64,000 bases of DNA, from positions 182,580 to 246,579 of the forward strand of contig NZ_JAJTNP010000007.1 in the NCBI RefSeq assembly GCF_021311115.1, given 5' to 3'. The translations under genes were made by a program, and so were the position numbers. This stretch comes from Chryseobacterium gwangjuense (lineage in GTDB: Bacteria; Bacteroidota; Bacteroidia; Flavobacteriales; Weeksellaceae). Of this stretch, positions 50,660 to 60,219 are shown in pieces; positions within the stretch are counted from its first letter, which is position 1; each line of letters starts with the position of its first letter. The notes beneath the pieces were generated by a model. It saw only the letters and a list, made by a program, of their open reading frames with translations. It ran no database searches and was not told the DNA's origin.

Positions 50660-52057
50660 TTAATTATCATATCCTGGATTAGACACAATCGGTGAGTTCG
50701 CTAAATCAGTTTCTCCCCTTGGAATTGGGAAGGCATTTAGCCTCTGATCTGTACTAGCACCTGCAGGTCTTGGAACCGCATCTCCCCATCTTCTTAAATC
50801 CCACTGTCTTAAACCTTCACCTAAAAGCTCCCTTCTTCTCTCATCCTTAAGCATTTGCATATCTACTGATGCAACAGCTGTTAATCCTCTATTTGTTATA
50901 ATTTCATTATAATAATCACGAGCTTTTGTTGCGCTACCACCATTTAACTCAGCTTCAACACCATTCAACAAAATTTCTTCATAACGTAGCATTCTAATAT
51001 TATCCGCACCAACTGTATTGGTATATTTTCCAGTACCGTTATTATTCGATATATATCTTACACCTCCTGAAGTTGTGATTAGGTTTTTTCTAATATCACT
51101 TGCTGTATACGAATTGAAGGCTGCTGGAGAAACAGCAATATTAGCATATCCTAGTGGATTAAGTCTCTGTCTGTAAGAACCTGTTGATAATGATGCATTA
51201 GTCCCAACTGCCAACTCAAATATAGAGTTAGGTGCCGCTCCATTCATTACAAAATTAAATGTAGTTTGTAAAAGCGCTGCACTTGCTACAGTATATTTAC
51301 CATATAATTCTGTTGTTAATGAACGTACTTTAGCATAATCACCCTTATATAGGTAATATCTCGACATCATACCTTTTAATGCATTTACCGAAAGTTCTGT
51401 TTTATTACTTTCCGAGCTATAGTTTGCAGCATCAGTAGCTGTCATTACTTGTAATGCCTTTGTAAAATCTGCATCGATTTGCGCTTCTGTTTGTGCTATT
51501 GTTGCTCTTGGCATTAAAGCTTTCGGATCAAATTTTAAAGGTAAGACAATTCCCAATGTTCCACTTGGAATATATTTTTGACCATATAATCTGTAAGCAT
51601 CAAAAAAAGCTATTGCTCTTAATCCATAAGCCTGACCTTGAGCAAACTTTGCATAAGCTTTATCTTGAGAAGTCCCTTGAATCCCTGCTAAGTCTGTATT
51701 GATAACAGTGTTTGCTTTTGCAACTGCAGTATAAATCTGATTATAAGTCGTTACAGTATATGGATCATTGGACAACATTGTGTAATTATACACATTTTGA
51801 TAATAACCACCTGCTAATGTACTATACATTTCGTCAGATCTTACTTCTGAGAAAGCTAAAAAATCAGCTCCATAATATGAGGTAGCTCTCATTGAGGAAT
51901 ATACACCTCTAACAAAAGCCTGCATTTCTTGAGTAGTTTGTAATGGCGCTTGTTCAACATCCTGATAAAACTCTCTCTCCACAAAGTCATCAGAGCATGC
52001 AATAGTACTTGTAGCAACCCCTAATGACAGTAATCCTATTTTTATAAATTTATTCAT
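50660..52057 (-). CDS. SusD/RagB family outer-membrane lipoprotein (pair 2)
   Basis: 465 residues, lipoprotein signal ending TSTIAC. Family stretches are KFAQGQAYGLRAIAFFDAYR near residue 150, SVNALKGMMSRYYLYKGDYA near 225, and the C-terminal block RMLRYEEILLNGVEAELNGG then LKDERRRELLGEGLRQWDLR and a final PRGETDLANSPIVSNPGY, the usual SusD ending. It starts 11 bases after the SusC stop. No carbohydrate-active enzyme lies nearby, so a glycan substrate cannot be assumed; peptides or another nutrient are equally possible. Confidence 0.95.
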   Translation of the reverse strand: MNKFIKIGLLSLGVATSTIACSDDFVEREFYQDVEQAPLQTTQEMQAFVRGVYSSMRATSYYGADFLAFSEVRSDEMYSTLAGGYYQNVYNYTMLSNDPYTVTTYNQIYTAVAKANTVINTDLAGIQGTSQDKAYAKFAQGQAYGLRAIAFFDAYRLYGQKYIPSGTLGIVLPLKFDPKALMPRATIAQTEAQIDADFTKALQVMTATDAANYSSESNKTELSVNALKGMMSRYYLYKGDYAKVRSLTTELYGKYTVASAALLQTTFNFVMNGAAPNSIFELAVGTNASLSTGSYRQRLNPLGYANIAVSPAAFNSYTASDIRKNLITTSGGVRYISNNNGTGKYTNTVGADNIRMLRYEEILLNGVEAELNGGSATKARDYYNEIITNRGLTAVASVDMQMLKDERRRELLGEGLRQWDLRRWGDAVPRPAGASTDQRLNAFPIPRGETDLANSPIVSNPGYDN

Positions 52058-52068
52058 TTTTTTCTTTT

Positions 52069-54888
52069 TTAAAAGTTAATGTTAACACCAAATAGATAAG
52101 TCTTCAATACTGGTAAACTTAAGTTAGTATTCCCTGAAATGTTCGTTTCGGGATCAAATTTAAGTCTATCATCAAACATATGAGTCCAAGCGTTGTTTGC
52201 CATAACATATACTTTTACACTATTCAAACCTGATCCTTTCAGAATATCTCCTGCAAATGTGTAACCAAAACTTGCATTACTTAATCTAATGAAATCAGCA
52301 TCATATAAAAATCTAGTAGAAGCTCTATTTGAAAGTTTATTTCCTCCATATACTGGTTTTGGATTCGAAGCATTAGGGTTTTCCGGAGTCCAATAATCAC
52401 CCATAACATCTCCATAACCAGGATAGTTAATACTGTATTGACCATCACTGAATGTATACTGAGACCAGTTGTCAAAAATTTTCCCACCGAATCCGTAAGT
52501 AAACTGAAGATCTAAATTAAAGCCTTTGTATGCTAAACTTGTATTAAAGCCTCCAAAAACATCACTAAGGAAAGATCCCTGAACAGCTTGCTGAGCTTTA
52601 TTATAGTCATTAGTAGTTTCACCATCAACTCCATTCAAATACCATAATGGATCTCCATTTTTAGGATCAACGCCAGCCCATTTTCTTAAGTAAAATGTAC
52701 GTACACCTTCTCCTACTCTTAATGTTGTTGTTGATGTATTTACAGTTCCACCATATAACTCTGTAACTTCATTCTTTAAAGTTGATAAATTCGCACCAAC
52801 TGACCAGTTGAATTGATCTCTACCACCTTTAAAAATATCTGCATTCACAGCAAATTCGAAACCTTTGTTTACTAAACTACCAATATTATCCACATAAGAT
52901 GTTAATCCTTGAGCACCAGATAATGGAAGATTATAAATCAAATCCTTCGTTTTCTTGTTATAATATTCAGCTGTTACTCTTACTCTATCTCTAAAGAACC
53001 CTAAATCTAATCCAATATTTAGAGGATTAACAGTTTCCCAAGATAGGTTAGGATTTAACATTCCAGAATATGTAGCTGCTGCAAAATCATTATAGTTTGT
53101 TGTGTATGAATAAAGAGCAAATGGATTAGCAGTTACCTGATTTCCTAATTTACCATAAGAAGCTCTAAATTTAACCATAGAAATAGCATCAATATCTTTT
53201 ACAAAATTAATTCTAGCTAAATCTACTCCTAATCCTAAAGACCAGAAATTACCTGCTTTTTTGCCTGGTAAAAATTGAGACAATACATCTCGTCTATAAG
53301 ATCCGTCAACTAAAATTAATTTATCATAATCATAGTGACCAGTAACTGCGTACCCATATCTTGAAGATATAAGTTTGCTTCCTTCATATCCATAAGGAAC
53401 AACAAAGTTTGAAAGAGTTTCAAGTGTTGGGTTTCCTACAGTAATTCCTGTTGCACTTAAGAATTTTCTATCTGACTTATAAGCTTCTTGAATAAATGAA
53501 GCCCCTAAGTTGTGCATTCCGAATTTAACTGAATAATCTAAAATATTCTGTATGTTGAAATTGAAATATCTATTATTAGATGTTCTTTGGTACCCTCCGT
53601 AGTTATTACCATCACCATGTACTGGATTCCAATACGTATCTTCTTCTACATTTATATATTCAGGTGAAAAAACAAATCTGTAAGTTAAGTTTTTTAGGAT
53701 TTTATACTCCGCACTTAAATTAGCAAAAGCCCTTAAAGTTCCTGCCTGTACATAATTGTTTTCAAGCAAGTATCCTGGATTGAACTGTCCATTGCTCAGT
53801 CTTTTTGTCGAAGGAATCCAATACCAAGATCCATCGTTATTATATGCAGGATCACTTGGTCTATTAAAATACTGAGCTAGCATTGGGTTTGAAAATGCTC
53901 CTCCATCAGTTAATGTTCTTGTTTTACCATGTGAAATCTGGAAATCTGAACTTATTTTCAATTTGTCAGTTGCCTGATATGTTAACTTTGTAGTATAAGA
54001 CAATCTTTTGAAAAAAGAATTCTTAATGATACTGTTTTGGTCAAACATATTTGCAGATGCATAATATGTAAATTTATCATTACCTCCAGACATGCTAAAA
54101 TCAGCATTTTGTTGATAACCATCTTTTCTTACAATATCCTGCCAATCTGTACTATACGGAGAATTAAATATACCAGTAAATGTTGAATTTACAGCACCTC
54201 CAGCTATTTGTTCATTTGTATAGTTTGTTCCAAGATAATTATTTACTTGCGTTCTTAAATAAGTCTTGTACTCATCAGTAGTATATCCTCTATACCCATC
54301 TACTGCCTGCTGATTGAAACCAGAATTAAAAGAGAAATTAAATTTAGCTTTACCTTTTTTACCTGATTTTGTAGTAATTACTATAACCCCAGCACCTGCA
54401 TCTGCACCATAAACAGCCGTAGAAACAGCATCTTTTAATACGGTAATACTCTCAACATCATCTGGATTTAAGTTAGCCAAAATATTGGCTGTTGTACTAG
54501 CTGTAGTTAAGTCTCCATTAGCAATTCTAACTCCATCTAAAATATAAATTGGAGAAGTCACACCATTAATTGAAGAAATTCCACGAACCCTTACATTAGC
54601 AAATCCCCCTGGTTGACCAGATGCACTTCCTGTTTGTACACCCGTCACTCTTCCCTGTAGCATTTTATCTACTGAAGCAACTGGTACGTCTTCAATAGAT
54701 TTTGCTGTCATTGTACTTGTTGCCCCTGTGATTTCTTTTACAGTTTTTTTCTGCCCAAATCCCACCATTACAACTTCCTCAATCTGCTGCTCTTTCGTAG
54801 CAGTATCTTTCTTTGCTTTCTGAGCAATCACAGCCTGTCCTGTAAAAAACAAAACTCCAGCCGTTAATACACGTAATTTAACATTCAT
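52069..54888 (-). CDS. SusC/RagA family TonB-linked outer-membrane transporter (pair 2)
   Basis: 939 residues. The signal region (LRVLTAGVLFFTGQAVIAQ) is followed directly by a TonB-box-like EQQIEEVVMVGFGQKKTVKE and the plug (MLQGRVTGVQTGSASGQPGG, NVRVRGISSINGVTSPIYIL, SITVLKDAVSTAVYGADAGA). As in pair 1 the N-terminal carboxypeptidase-D-like domain is absent. The barrel ends KTYLFGVNINF. The plug has AGAGVIVITT in place of the usual RGANGVIIITT, a mild deviation. A near-consensus promoter with a perfect palindrome in its spacer sits 29 bases upstream. Confidence 0.95.
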   Translation of the reverse strand: MNVKLRVLTAGVLFFTGQAVIAQKAKKDTATKEQQIEEVVMVGFGQKKTVKEITGATSTMTAKSIEDVPVASVDKMLQGRVTGVQTGSASGQPGGFANVRVRGISSINGVTSPIYILDGVRIANGDLTTASTTANILANLNPDDVESITVLKDAVSTAVYGADAGAGVIVITTKSGKKGKAKFNFSFNSGFNQQAVDGYRGYTTDEYKTYLRTQVNNYLGTNYTNEQIAGGAVNSTFTGIFNSPYSTDWQDIVRKDGYQQNADFSMSGGNDKFTYYASANMFDQNSIIKNSFFKRLSYTTKLTYQATDKLKISSDFQISHGKTRTLTDGGAFSNPMLAQYFNRPSDPAYNNDGSWYWIPSTKRLSNGQFNPGYLLENNYVQAGTLRAFANLSAEYKILKNLTYRFVFSPEYINVEEDTYWNPVHGDGNNYGGYQRTSNNRYFNFNIQNILDYSVKFGMHNLGASFIQEAYKSDRKFLSATGITVGNPTLETLSNFVVPYGYEGSKLISSRYGYAVTGHYDYDKLILVDGSYRRDVLSQFLPGKKAGNFWSLGLGVDLARINFVKDIDAISMVKFRASYGKLGNQVTANPFALYSYTTNYNDFAAATYSGMLNPNLSWETVNPLNIGLDLGFFRDRVRVTAEYYNKKTKDLIYNLPLSGAQGLTSYVDNIGSLVNKGFEFAVNADIFKGGRDQFNWSVGANLSTLKNEVTELYGGTVNTSTTTLRVGEGVRTFYLRKWAGVDPKNGDPLWYLNGVDGETTNDYNKAQQAVQGSFLSDVFGGFNTSLAYKGFNLDLQFTYGFGGKIFDNWSQYTFSDGQYSINYPGYGDVMGDYWTPENPNASNPKPVYGGNKLSNRASTRFLYDADFIRLSNASFGYTFAGDILKGSGLNSVKVYVMANNAWTHMFDDRLKFDPETNISGNTNLSLPVLKTYLFGVNINF

Positions 54889-54916
54889 ATTAACAAATTT
54901 TAATATTTAAGAAACG

Positions 54917-54947
54917 CAAATATGTTAATAAATATTAACATATCCAA
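54917..54947 (-). promoter_or_regulatory. SusC operon 2 promoter with palindromic spacer
   Basis: On the minus strand TTG (54945-54947), a 20-base spacer and CATATTTG (54917-54924, one base off TAnnTTTG). The arms TATGTTAATA and TATTAACATA (54921-54942, two-base centre) form a perfect palindrome that fills the spacer and overlaps the -7 box, as an operator would. Confidence 0.55.
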
Positions 54948-55144
54948 TTTTTTAACTTATATAAAAAATACTAGAACTTACTTTTAATATTATATATAAT
55001 TATGCTAAAAACAACATATTAGAAAATAAATTTTAATTTTAAAGTTGTTTATAAAAAATCTCACATATAAATTATGTTTAACATTTTTTTGATAGCAAGA
55101 CAATATTTGTTTAGAATTATTATAAATTAGACAAAAAAAATAAA
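54948..55144. other. AT-rich gap upstream of SusC 2
   Basis: Most of the 307-base gap 54889-55195. Apart from the promoter at 54917 and the infB terminator at 55145 I see nothing: no ORF, riboswitch-like core or repeat. Confidence 0.5.
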
Positions 55145-55171
55145 AAAGCCACTTTATAATAAAGTGGCTTT
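55145..55171 (-). terminator. Terminator of the rimP-nusA-infB operon
   Basis: AAAGCCACTTTA (55145-55156) and TAAAGTGGCTTT (55160-55171) form a perfect 12-bp stem, 25 bases after the infB stop. It resembles the 50614 terminator in sequence. Confidence 0.88.
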
Positions 55172-55195
55172 AATTTTTATATCAAAAAAGTAGAG

Positions 55196-58192
55196 TTATT
55201 TCAGTTTCTTCTTCACTGCTACCTCTTCATACACCTCAAGAATATCACCTTGCTCGATATCATTATATCCTTTCAGGTTCAATCCACATTCATAGCCTTT
55301 GGTAACTTCTTTTACGTCATCTTTGAAACGTTTCAAACTTTCCAGTTCTCCGTCGAATTTCACGATACCATCTCTTAACAAACGTACTTTAGAATTTCTG
55401 GTAACTTTTCCTGTAAGAACCATACATCCTGCGATAGTTCCCACTTTAGAAATTTTGAATACCTCACGGATTTCAACATTACCAATTACTTGCTCCTGAA
55501 TTTCCGGAGAAAGCATTCCTTCCATCGCCTCTTTTACCTCATCGATAGCTTTATAGATAACAGAATAAGTTCTGATTTCAATCTCTTCACGATCTGCAAG
55601 ATCTTTTGCGTTTGCACCCGCTCTTACGTTAAATCCGATAATAATCGCATCCGATGCAGCAGCTAGGTTGATATCTGATTCTGTAATCTGTCCAACACCA
55701 GAGTGAAGAATGTTCACACTGATTTCTTCTGTTGAAAGTCTCTGTAACTGATCAGAAAGTGCTTCTACAGAACCATCCACATCACCTTTAAGGATAATAT
55801 TCAATTCTTTGAATTCACCTAAAGCAATACGTCTACCTAATTCTTCAAGCGTAGTATGTTTTTTAGTTCTGATCGAAAGTTCTCTCTGAAGCTGCTCTCT
55901 CTTATTTGCGATAGCTTTACCTTCACTTTCATCAGCATAAACACGGAATTTATCACCTGCTGTAGGCGCTCCGTCTAAACCTAAAATCGTTGCCGGAATA
56001 GAAGGCCCTGCTTCTGTAAGATTCTTCCCTCTTTCATCAAGTAATGCTTTTACTTTACCGTGATTTTTTCCTGCTACAACATAATCACCAACTCTCAATG
56101 TACCTGTTTGCACCAACATCGTTGCAACATATCCTCTACCTTTATCTAAAGAAGCTTCAATGACAACTCCGTTTGCAGCACGCTCAGGATTTGCTTTTAG
56201 TTCAAGCATTTCAGCCTGTAATAAAACTTTTTCCAATAACACGTCTACATTATTACCAAACTTAGCTGAAATTTCCTGAGCCTGAACATTTCCTCCCCAT
56301 TCTTCTACCAAGATATTCATTCCCGAAAGTTGCTGACGGATATTATCCGGATTTGCATTCGGCTTATCCACTTTGTTGATAGCAATAATCATCGGAACTC
56401 CCGCAGCTTGTGCGTGAGAAATAGCTTCTTTTGTTTGAGGCATCACGTCATCATCGGCAGCAATTACGATAATTGCGATATCGGTAACCTGTGCTCCTCT
56501 CGCTCTCATGGCGGTAAAGGCTTCGTGACCTGGTGTATCTAAGAATGTAATTCTTTGACCGTTCTCCAATTTCACATTATATGCACCGATATGCTGAGTA
56601 ATTCCTCCGGATTCACCTGCAATAACGTTAGTTTTTCTTACGTAATCCAGCAATGAAGTTTTACCGTGGTCAACGTGTCCCATTACCGTCACAATTGGTG
56701 CTCTAGGCAATAAGCTTTCTTCAGTATCAATATCTTCTTCAGAATCTGTATCTTCAAGATCCGCATCTGAGAATTCAATTTTGTATCCAAATTCGTCTGC
56801 AACCAACAATAAAGTATCAGCTTCAAGTCTCTGGTTCATTGTAACCATAACACCTAAAGAGAAACAAGCAGAAATCACTTCCGTTGGAGAAACATTCATT
56901 AAGCTTGCCAATTCACCAACAGTGATGAATTCAGTAACCTTTAATGTTCTGTCCTGCGCATCAAGCTCTTGCTGACGCTCATCTTGTTCTCTACGGAAAT
57001 TTCTCTTATCTTTTCTGTGTTTAGCAGATTTAGACTTTCCTCCTTTATTCGTTAATTTTTCAAGGGTTTCCTTGATTTGGTTTTTAACTTGCTCGTCGGT
57101 TAATTCAACAGGCATAGTTCTTTGCCCAGGTCTGTTGTTTTGTCCTCCTCTGTTGAAACCTCCTCTGTTTCCACCTTGCCCTCCTTGACCTGGCGGACGG
57201 TTTCCTTGATTATTGTTTCCAAAACGGTTTCCACCTTGACCTCCCTGACCTTGTGGACGATTTCCCTGACCACCTTGCCCTTGAGGACGGTTTCCTTGAC
57301 CACCTTGTCCTTGAGGACGGTTTCCTTGACCTCCTCCTTGGTTGTTATTTCCGCCTTGTTGATTGTTACCTCCCTGTTGGTTATTATTTCCTCCAGGTTT
57401 TTCAATCCTTTTTCTTTTCTTTTTAGCTCCAGGACCTGTTTTTGGTGCAAATTGAGTCAAGTCAATTTTTTCACCAACAATTTTAGGACCATCTAGTTTT
57501 TGATAGACCGTTTCAATTTTTTGAGGTTCTTGGTTTTGGCTTTCTTCCTCAGATTTTTTCGGTTCTTCTTTCACCTCTGCAACTTTTTGTGGAGCCTCTT
57601 TTACAACAGGCTTTGGAATTTCTTTTACCGGTGCTGCTGGTTTTTCCTCAACAGGCTTTTCCTCTGCTTTTTTCTCCTCCACTTTTGGTTTATCTTTTTT
57701 TACAGGTCTATTTCTAGATTCAATTTGTGATAAATCAATTTTATCTAAAACTTTGAATTCTTGTTTTTCAGCAGGAGCAGCTTTCACTTCTACTTCCTCT
57801 TCACGTACAACAACCTCTTCTTTCTTTTCTTCCACTGCTGCCACAGGAACAACAGGAGCCTCTTCCACTTCAGGCTTACTAGATTCTAGATCTATTTTAC
57901 CTAAAATTTTAGTTTCTGGTTTATTAGCTTTAGCTCTTATTACTTCAGGGGTTTTCTTCTCTTCAATTTCCAGCTTTTCTTCCGGAACTTTTGTGATTAC
58001 CACCTCATGGGAAGCCTTACGTTGTTCACCGTCTTTGGCAAACTCAGCCTCCAATGCAGAATATGCCGCTTCTTCCAATTGAGCGTTAGGATTGCTTTCA
58101 ACTTCAATACCCTTTGATTGTAAAAACTCTACTAATCTGGACATCGAAATGTTGAATTCCTTAACCGCTTTATTTAATCTAATTTTTGGCAT
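55196..58192 (-). CDS. infB: Translation initiation factor IF-2
   Basis: 998 residues. IF-2 is the GTPase that brings initiator tRNA to the 30S subunit. The N-terminal IF2_N segment ([20 protein letters not shown]) is followed by about 200 residues rich in Glu, Lys, Val and Pro and then a Gly/Asn/Gln-rich stretch (about 265-365) with tandem repeats. The G domain begins near residue 495 with [20 protein letters not shown], then [20 protein letters not shown] and AINKVDKP; domains II, III and the tRNA-binding IV follow. Third gene of rimP-nusA-infB. Confidence 0.98.
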   Translation of the reverse strand: MPKIRLNKAVKEFNISMSRLVEFLQSKGIEVESNPNAQLEEAAYSALEAEFAKDGEQRKASHEVVITKVPEEKLEIEEKKTPEVIRAKANKPETKILGKIDLESSKPEVEEAPVVPVAAVEEKKEEVVVREEEVEVKAAPAEKQEFKVLDKIDLSQIESRNRPVKKDKPKVEEKKAEEKPVEEKPAAPVKEIPKPVVKEAPQKVAEVKEEPKKSEEESQNQEPQKIETVYQKLDGPKIVGEKIDLTQFAPKTGPGAKKKRKRIEKPGGNNNQQGGNNQQGGNNNQGGGQGNRPQGQGGQGNRPQGQGGQGNRPQGQGGQGGNRFGNNNQGNRPPGQGGQGGNRGGFNRGGQNNRPGQRTMPVELTDEQVKNQIKETLEKLTNKGGKSKSAKHRKDKRNFRREQDERQQELDAQDRTLKVTEFITVGELASLMNVSPTEVISACFSLGVMVTMNQRLEADTLLLVADEFGYKIEFSDADLEDTDSEEDIDTEESLLPRAPIVTVMGHVDHGKTSLLDYVRKTNVIAGESGGITQHIGAYNVKLENGQRITFLDTPGHEAFTAMRARGAQVTDIAIIVIAADDDVMPQTKEAISHAQAAGVPMIIAINKVDKPNANPDNIRQQLSGMNILVEEWGGNVQAQEISAKFGNNVDVLLEKVLLQAEMLELKANPERAANGVVIEASLDKGRGYVATMLVQTGTLRVGDYVVAGKNHGKVKALLDERGKNLTEAGPSIPATILGLDGAPTAGDKFRVYADESEGKAIANKREQLQRELSIRTKKHTTLEELGRRIALGEFKELNIILKGDVDGSVEALSDQLQRLSTEEISVNILHSGVGQITESDINLAAASDAIIIGFNVRAGANAKDLADREEIEIRTYSVIYKAIDEVKEAMEGMLSPEIQEQVIGNVEIREVFKISKVGTIAGCMVLTGKVTRNSKVRLLRDGIVKFDGELESLKRFKDDVKEVTKGYECGLNLKGYNDIEQGDILEVYEEVAVKKKLK
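57251..57340 (-). repeat. Three 30-bp tandem repeats inside infB
   Basis: Units at 57251-57280, 57281-57310 and 57311-57340 differ by only a few bases and each encodes a [14 protein letters not shown] decapeptide. They lie in the disordered N-terminal part of IF-2, so copy number change would keep the frame. Confidence 0.8.
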
Positions 58193-58272
58193 TTATTATT
58201 TTTACTGTTTTTTAATTCTTAAAATTAAAGTATTTCTTATTTTACTGTTTATTAAAATTTATTTACAAAATC

Positions 58273-59508
58273 TTAATCTTCAAATTCTTCTCTAAGAACA
58301 CGCTTCACATCTTCAATCGTTTCCTCTTCAAGATCTACCATATTCAGAAGACTTTCAGTATCTTTATCCAACACCGATTTAGCAGTTGTAAGACCTACTT
58401 TCTTAAACTCATCCAAAATCCATTGTTCGATGTCGTCATTAAATTCTCTCAATTCAACATCATCATCTTCACTAGACTCTCTGTATACATCGATTTCATA
58501 TCCGGACAACCAAGAAGCCAGTCTGATATTCTGTCCTTGTTTTCCAATCACTTTAGAAATCTCTTCAACAGGAGTGTAAACCAACGCGTAGTTCGCATTC
58601 TCATTGATGTCAATTTTATTGATGGTAACATTTCCTAAAGCTCTTTTTACCAAAATCTCAGGGTTTTTAGACCACTGAATCACATCGATGTTCTCATTTT
58701 TCAACTCTCTTACAACTCCGTGAATTCTTGATCCCTTCACACCCACACATGCTCCTACCGGATCTATTCTGTCGTCATAAGCATCTACTGCAATTTTCGC
58801 CTTTTCACCAGGAATTCTCACTACCTTTTTCAGCATAATCGTTCCGTCCTGGATTTCAGGGATTTCCAGCTCCAATAATTTCTCTAGGAATTTTGGTGCA
58901 GTTCTGGAAATAATAATTTGCGGCTTTGAACCTTTAAAATCTACTGTTTCTACAATAGCTCTGATGTTTTCACCTTTTTTAAAGAAATCTGAAGGGATTT
59001 GGTTTTCTTTAGGAAGGATAAATTCGTTTCCTTCATCATCCAAAAGAATTACATGTTTGTGACGGATATGGTGAATTTCTCCTACCACAATCTCTCCGAT
59101 CTTATCTCTAAACTGCTCGTAAAGCATTGCATTGTTATGCTCCTGAAGTTTCGTAGCCAAAATCTGCTTCAGGGTAAGAATATTTCTTCTTCCCAATTGA
59201 GCTACAGGAATCTCCATTGTAAAATCTTCTCCTACTTCAAAGGTTGGATCGATTTTCTTTGCTTCAGAGATTTCGATTTCAAGATCATCATCTTCAGACA
59301 TTTCATCTTCAACGATTGTTTTATTTAAAAATATCTGAAAATCTCCTTTATCAGGGTTTACAATTACATCAAAATGATCATCAGAATCATATCTTTTTCT
59401 CAAAAGAGTCTTAAGAGAATCTTCAATAATTGCCATCAGATCGATCTTACTGATCCCTTTTTCGTCTTTAAAATCACCAAAGGATTCAATCAACGCTATA
59501 TTATCCAT
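58273..59508 (-). CDS. nusA: Transcription termination/antitermination factor NusA
   Basis: 411 residues. NusA binds RNA polymerase and nascent RNA and tunes pausing and termination. The N-terminal polymerase-binding domain (ALIESFGDFKDEKGISKIDL) is followed by an S1 domain (KIGEIVVGEIHHIRHKHVIL) and two KH domains, with VGACVGVKGSRIHGVVRELK and EISKVIGKQGQNIRLASWLS. A short acidic C-terminus closes the protein; the extra acidic repeats of E. coli NusA are missing, as usual outside Gammaproteobacteria. Middle gene of the operon, 17 bases after rimP. Confidence 0.97.
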   Translation of the reverse strand: MDNIALIESFGDFKDEKGISKIDLMAIIEDSLKTLLRKRYDSDDHFDVIVNPDKGDFQIFLNKTIVEDEMSEDDDLEIEISEAKKIDPTFEVGEDFTMEIPVAQLGRRNILTLKQILATKLQEHNNAMLYEQFRDKIGEIVVGEIHHIRHKHVILLDDEGNEFILPKENQIPSDFFKKGENIRAIVETVDFKGSKPQIIISRTAPKFLEKLLELEIPEIQDGTIMLKKVVRIPGEKAKIAVDAYDDRIDPVGACVGVKGSRIHGVVRELKNENIDVIQWSKNPEILVKRALGNVTINKIDINENANYALVYTPVEEISKVIGKQGQNIRLASWLSGYEIDVYRESSEDDDVELREFNDDIEQWILDEFKKVGLTTAKSVLDKDTESLLNMVDLEEETIEDVKRVLREEFED

Positions 59509-59525
59509 TTATCTTTTTTTCTTAT

Positions 59526-59993
59526 TTAAAATTTAATTACTACTAAAGCTTTCTTAATCTCAGAGTAAGGAATTTCCTTTTCCTCCTCTACATCTACTTT
59601 ACCTTTACCAATATCTTTCGGTTTGCGGTAACGTAGGACCAAAGTAATTTTTTCTTCATCTACTTTTGCCAGTTCACCTTCAATTTTAGAAGAGTCATTC
59701 AATAAAATATCAATATCTCTTCCAATATTTTTTGCAAATTGTCGAGGTGTTACCAACGGCTCACTCAAACCCGCAGACATTACCTGCAAACTAAAATCAT
59801 GTTCTTCACGATCCATATTAAACTCTATGGCGCGGCTTGCATCCAGACAATCCTGAAGAGAAACCCCATTATCACCATCCAAAATCACCGTAATATCGTC
59901 TCCTGCAGAAATTTTTAAATCTACCAAAAACAAATCCTTTCTGGTCTCAAGGAAATCATTTAATAATTCTTCAATTCTTTTTCTAAACTCCAT
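59526..59993 (-). CDS. rimP: Ribosome maturation factor RimP
   Basis: 155 residues. RimP assists late 30S assembly. The N-terminal domain contains DLFLVDLKISAGDDITVILD and SLQDCLDASRAIEFNMDREE, and the middle has the family SAGLSEPLVTPRQFAKNIGR motif; the C-terminal Sm-like domain has KITLVLRYRKPKD. First gene of rimP-nusA-infB, whose order is conserved across bacteria. The leader contains a terminator-like hairpin and a TATATTTG promoter box. Confidence 0.95.
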   Translation of the reverse strand: MEFRKRIEELLNDFLETRKDLFLVDLKISAGDDITVILDGDNGVSLQDCLDASRAIEFNMDREEHDFSLQVMSAGLSEPLVTPRQFAKNIGRDIDILLNDSSKIEGELAKVDEEKITLVLRYRKPKDIGKGKVDVEEEKEIPYSEIKKALVVIKF

Positions 59994-60012
59994 AATTCTT
60001 ATGATTTACTGT

Positions 60013-60040
60013 ACGAAAAAAGGCTTTCCTTAGAAGCCTT
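60013..60040 (-). terminator. Terminator-like hairpin in the rimP leader
   Basis: AAGGCTT (60020-60026) and AAGCCTT (60034-60040) with a seven-base loop; on the minus strand AAGCCTT is followed by TTTTCG. It lies between the predicted transcription start and the rimP ATG, so it could act as a leader attenuator. Confidence 0.55.
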
Positions 60041-60067
60041 CCCATTATTTTTTCCGTAAATCTTTTG

Positions 60068-60098
60068 CAAATATAAGACTTTTTTACTAAAAATACAA
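60068..60098 (-). promoter_or_regulatory. rimP-nusA-infB promoter (TTG-N20-TATATTTG)
   Basis: TATATTTG on the minus strand (CAAATATA at 60068-60075) with TTG (CAA at 60096-60098) 20 bases further; leader of about 70 bases before the rimP ATG. Confidence 0.65.
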
Positions 60099-60186
60099 AT
60101 TAGTCTAATAATCAGATCAATAAGCTTTATTACCTCTGAACAAAGGAGCAAATCGTAATTATCGGAAACCGTGAAAGTATTTTTAC

Positions 60187-60194
60187 TATTTTTG
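60187..60194 (+). promoter_or_regulatory. -7 box TATTTTTG for the polysaccharide locus
   Basis: Full TAnnTTTG match 25 bases before the TTG start at 60220, divergent from the rimP promoter. Confidence 0.55.
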
Positions 60195-60219
60195 TCATGA
60201 ATTATTAAAAACATATACT

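Noticed and set aside
50614..55171. Similar terminators at 50614 and 55145 as direct repeats flanking a mobile SusCD unit
   Set aside because: Both stems contain AAAGCCACTT, but each is a well-placed terminator for its own operon; there is no integrase, target duplication or composition change to support mobility.
57122..57496. Plus-strand ORF of 124 codons rich in Ser, Thr, Val and Leu
   Set aside because: It is the antisense shadow of the Gly/Gln/Asn repeat region of infB; its apparent repeats copy the IF-2 repeats.
59999..60214. Minus-strand ORF of 71 codons before rimP
   Set aside because: It spans the rimP promoter and the leader hairpin, has no recognisable sequence and would have to start upstream of the promoter.
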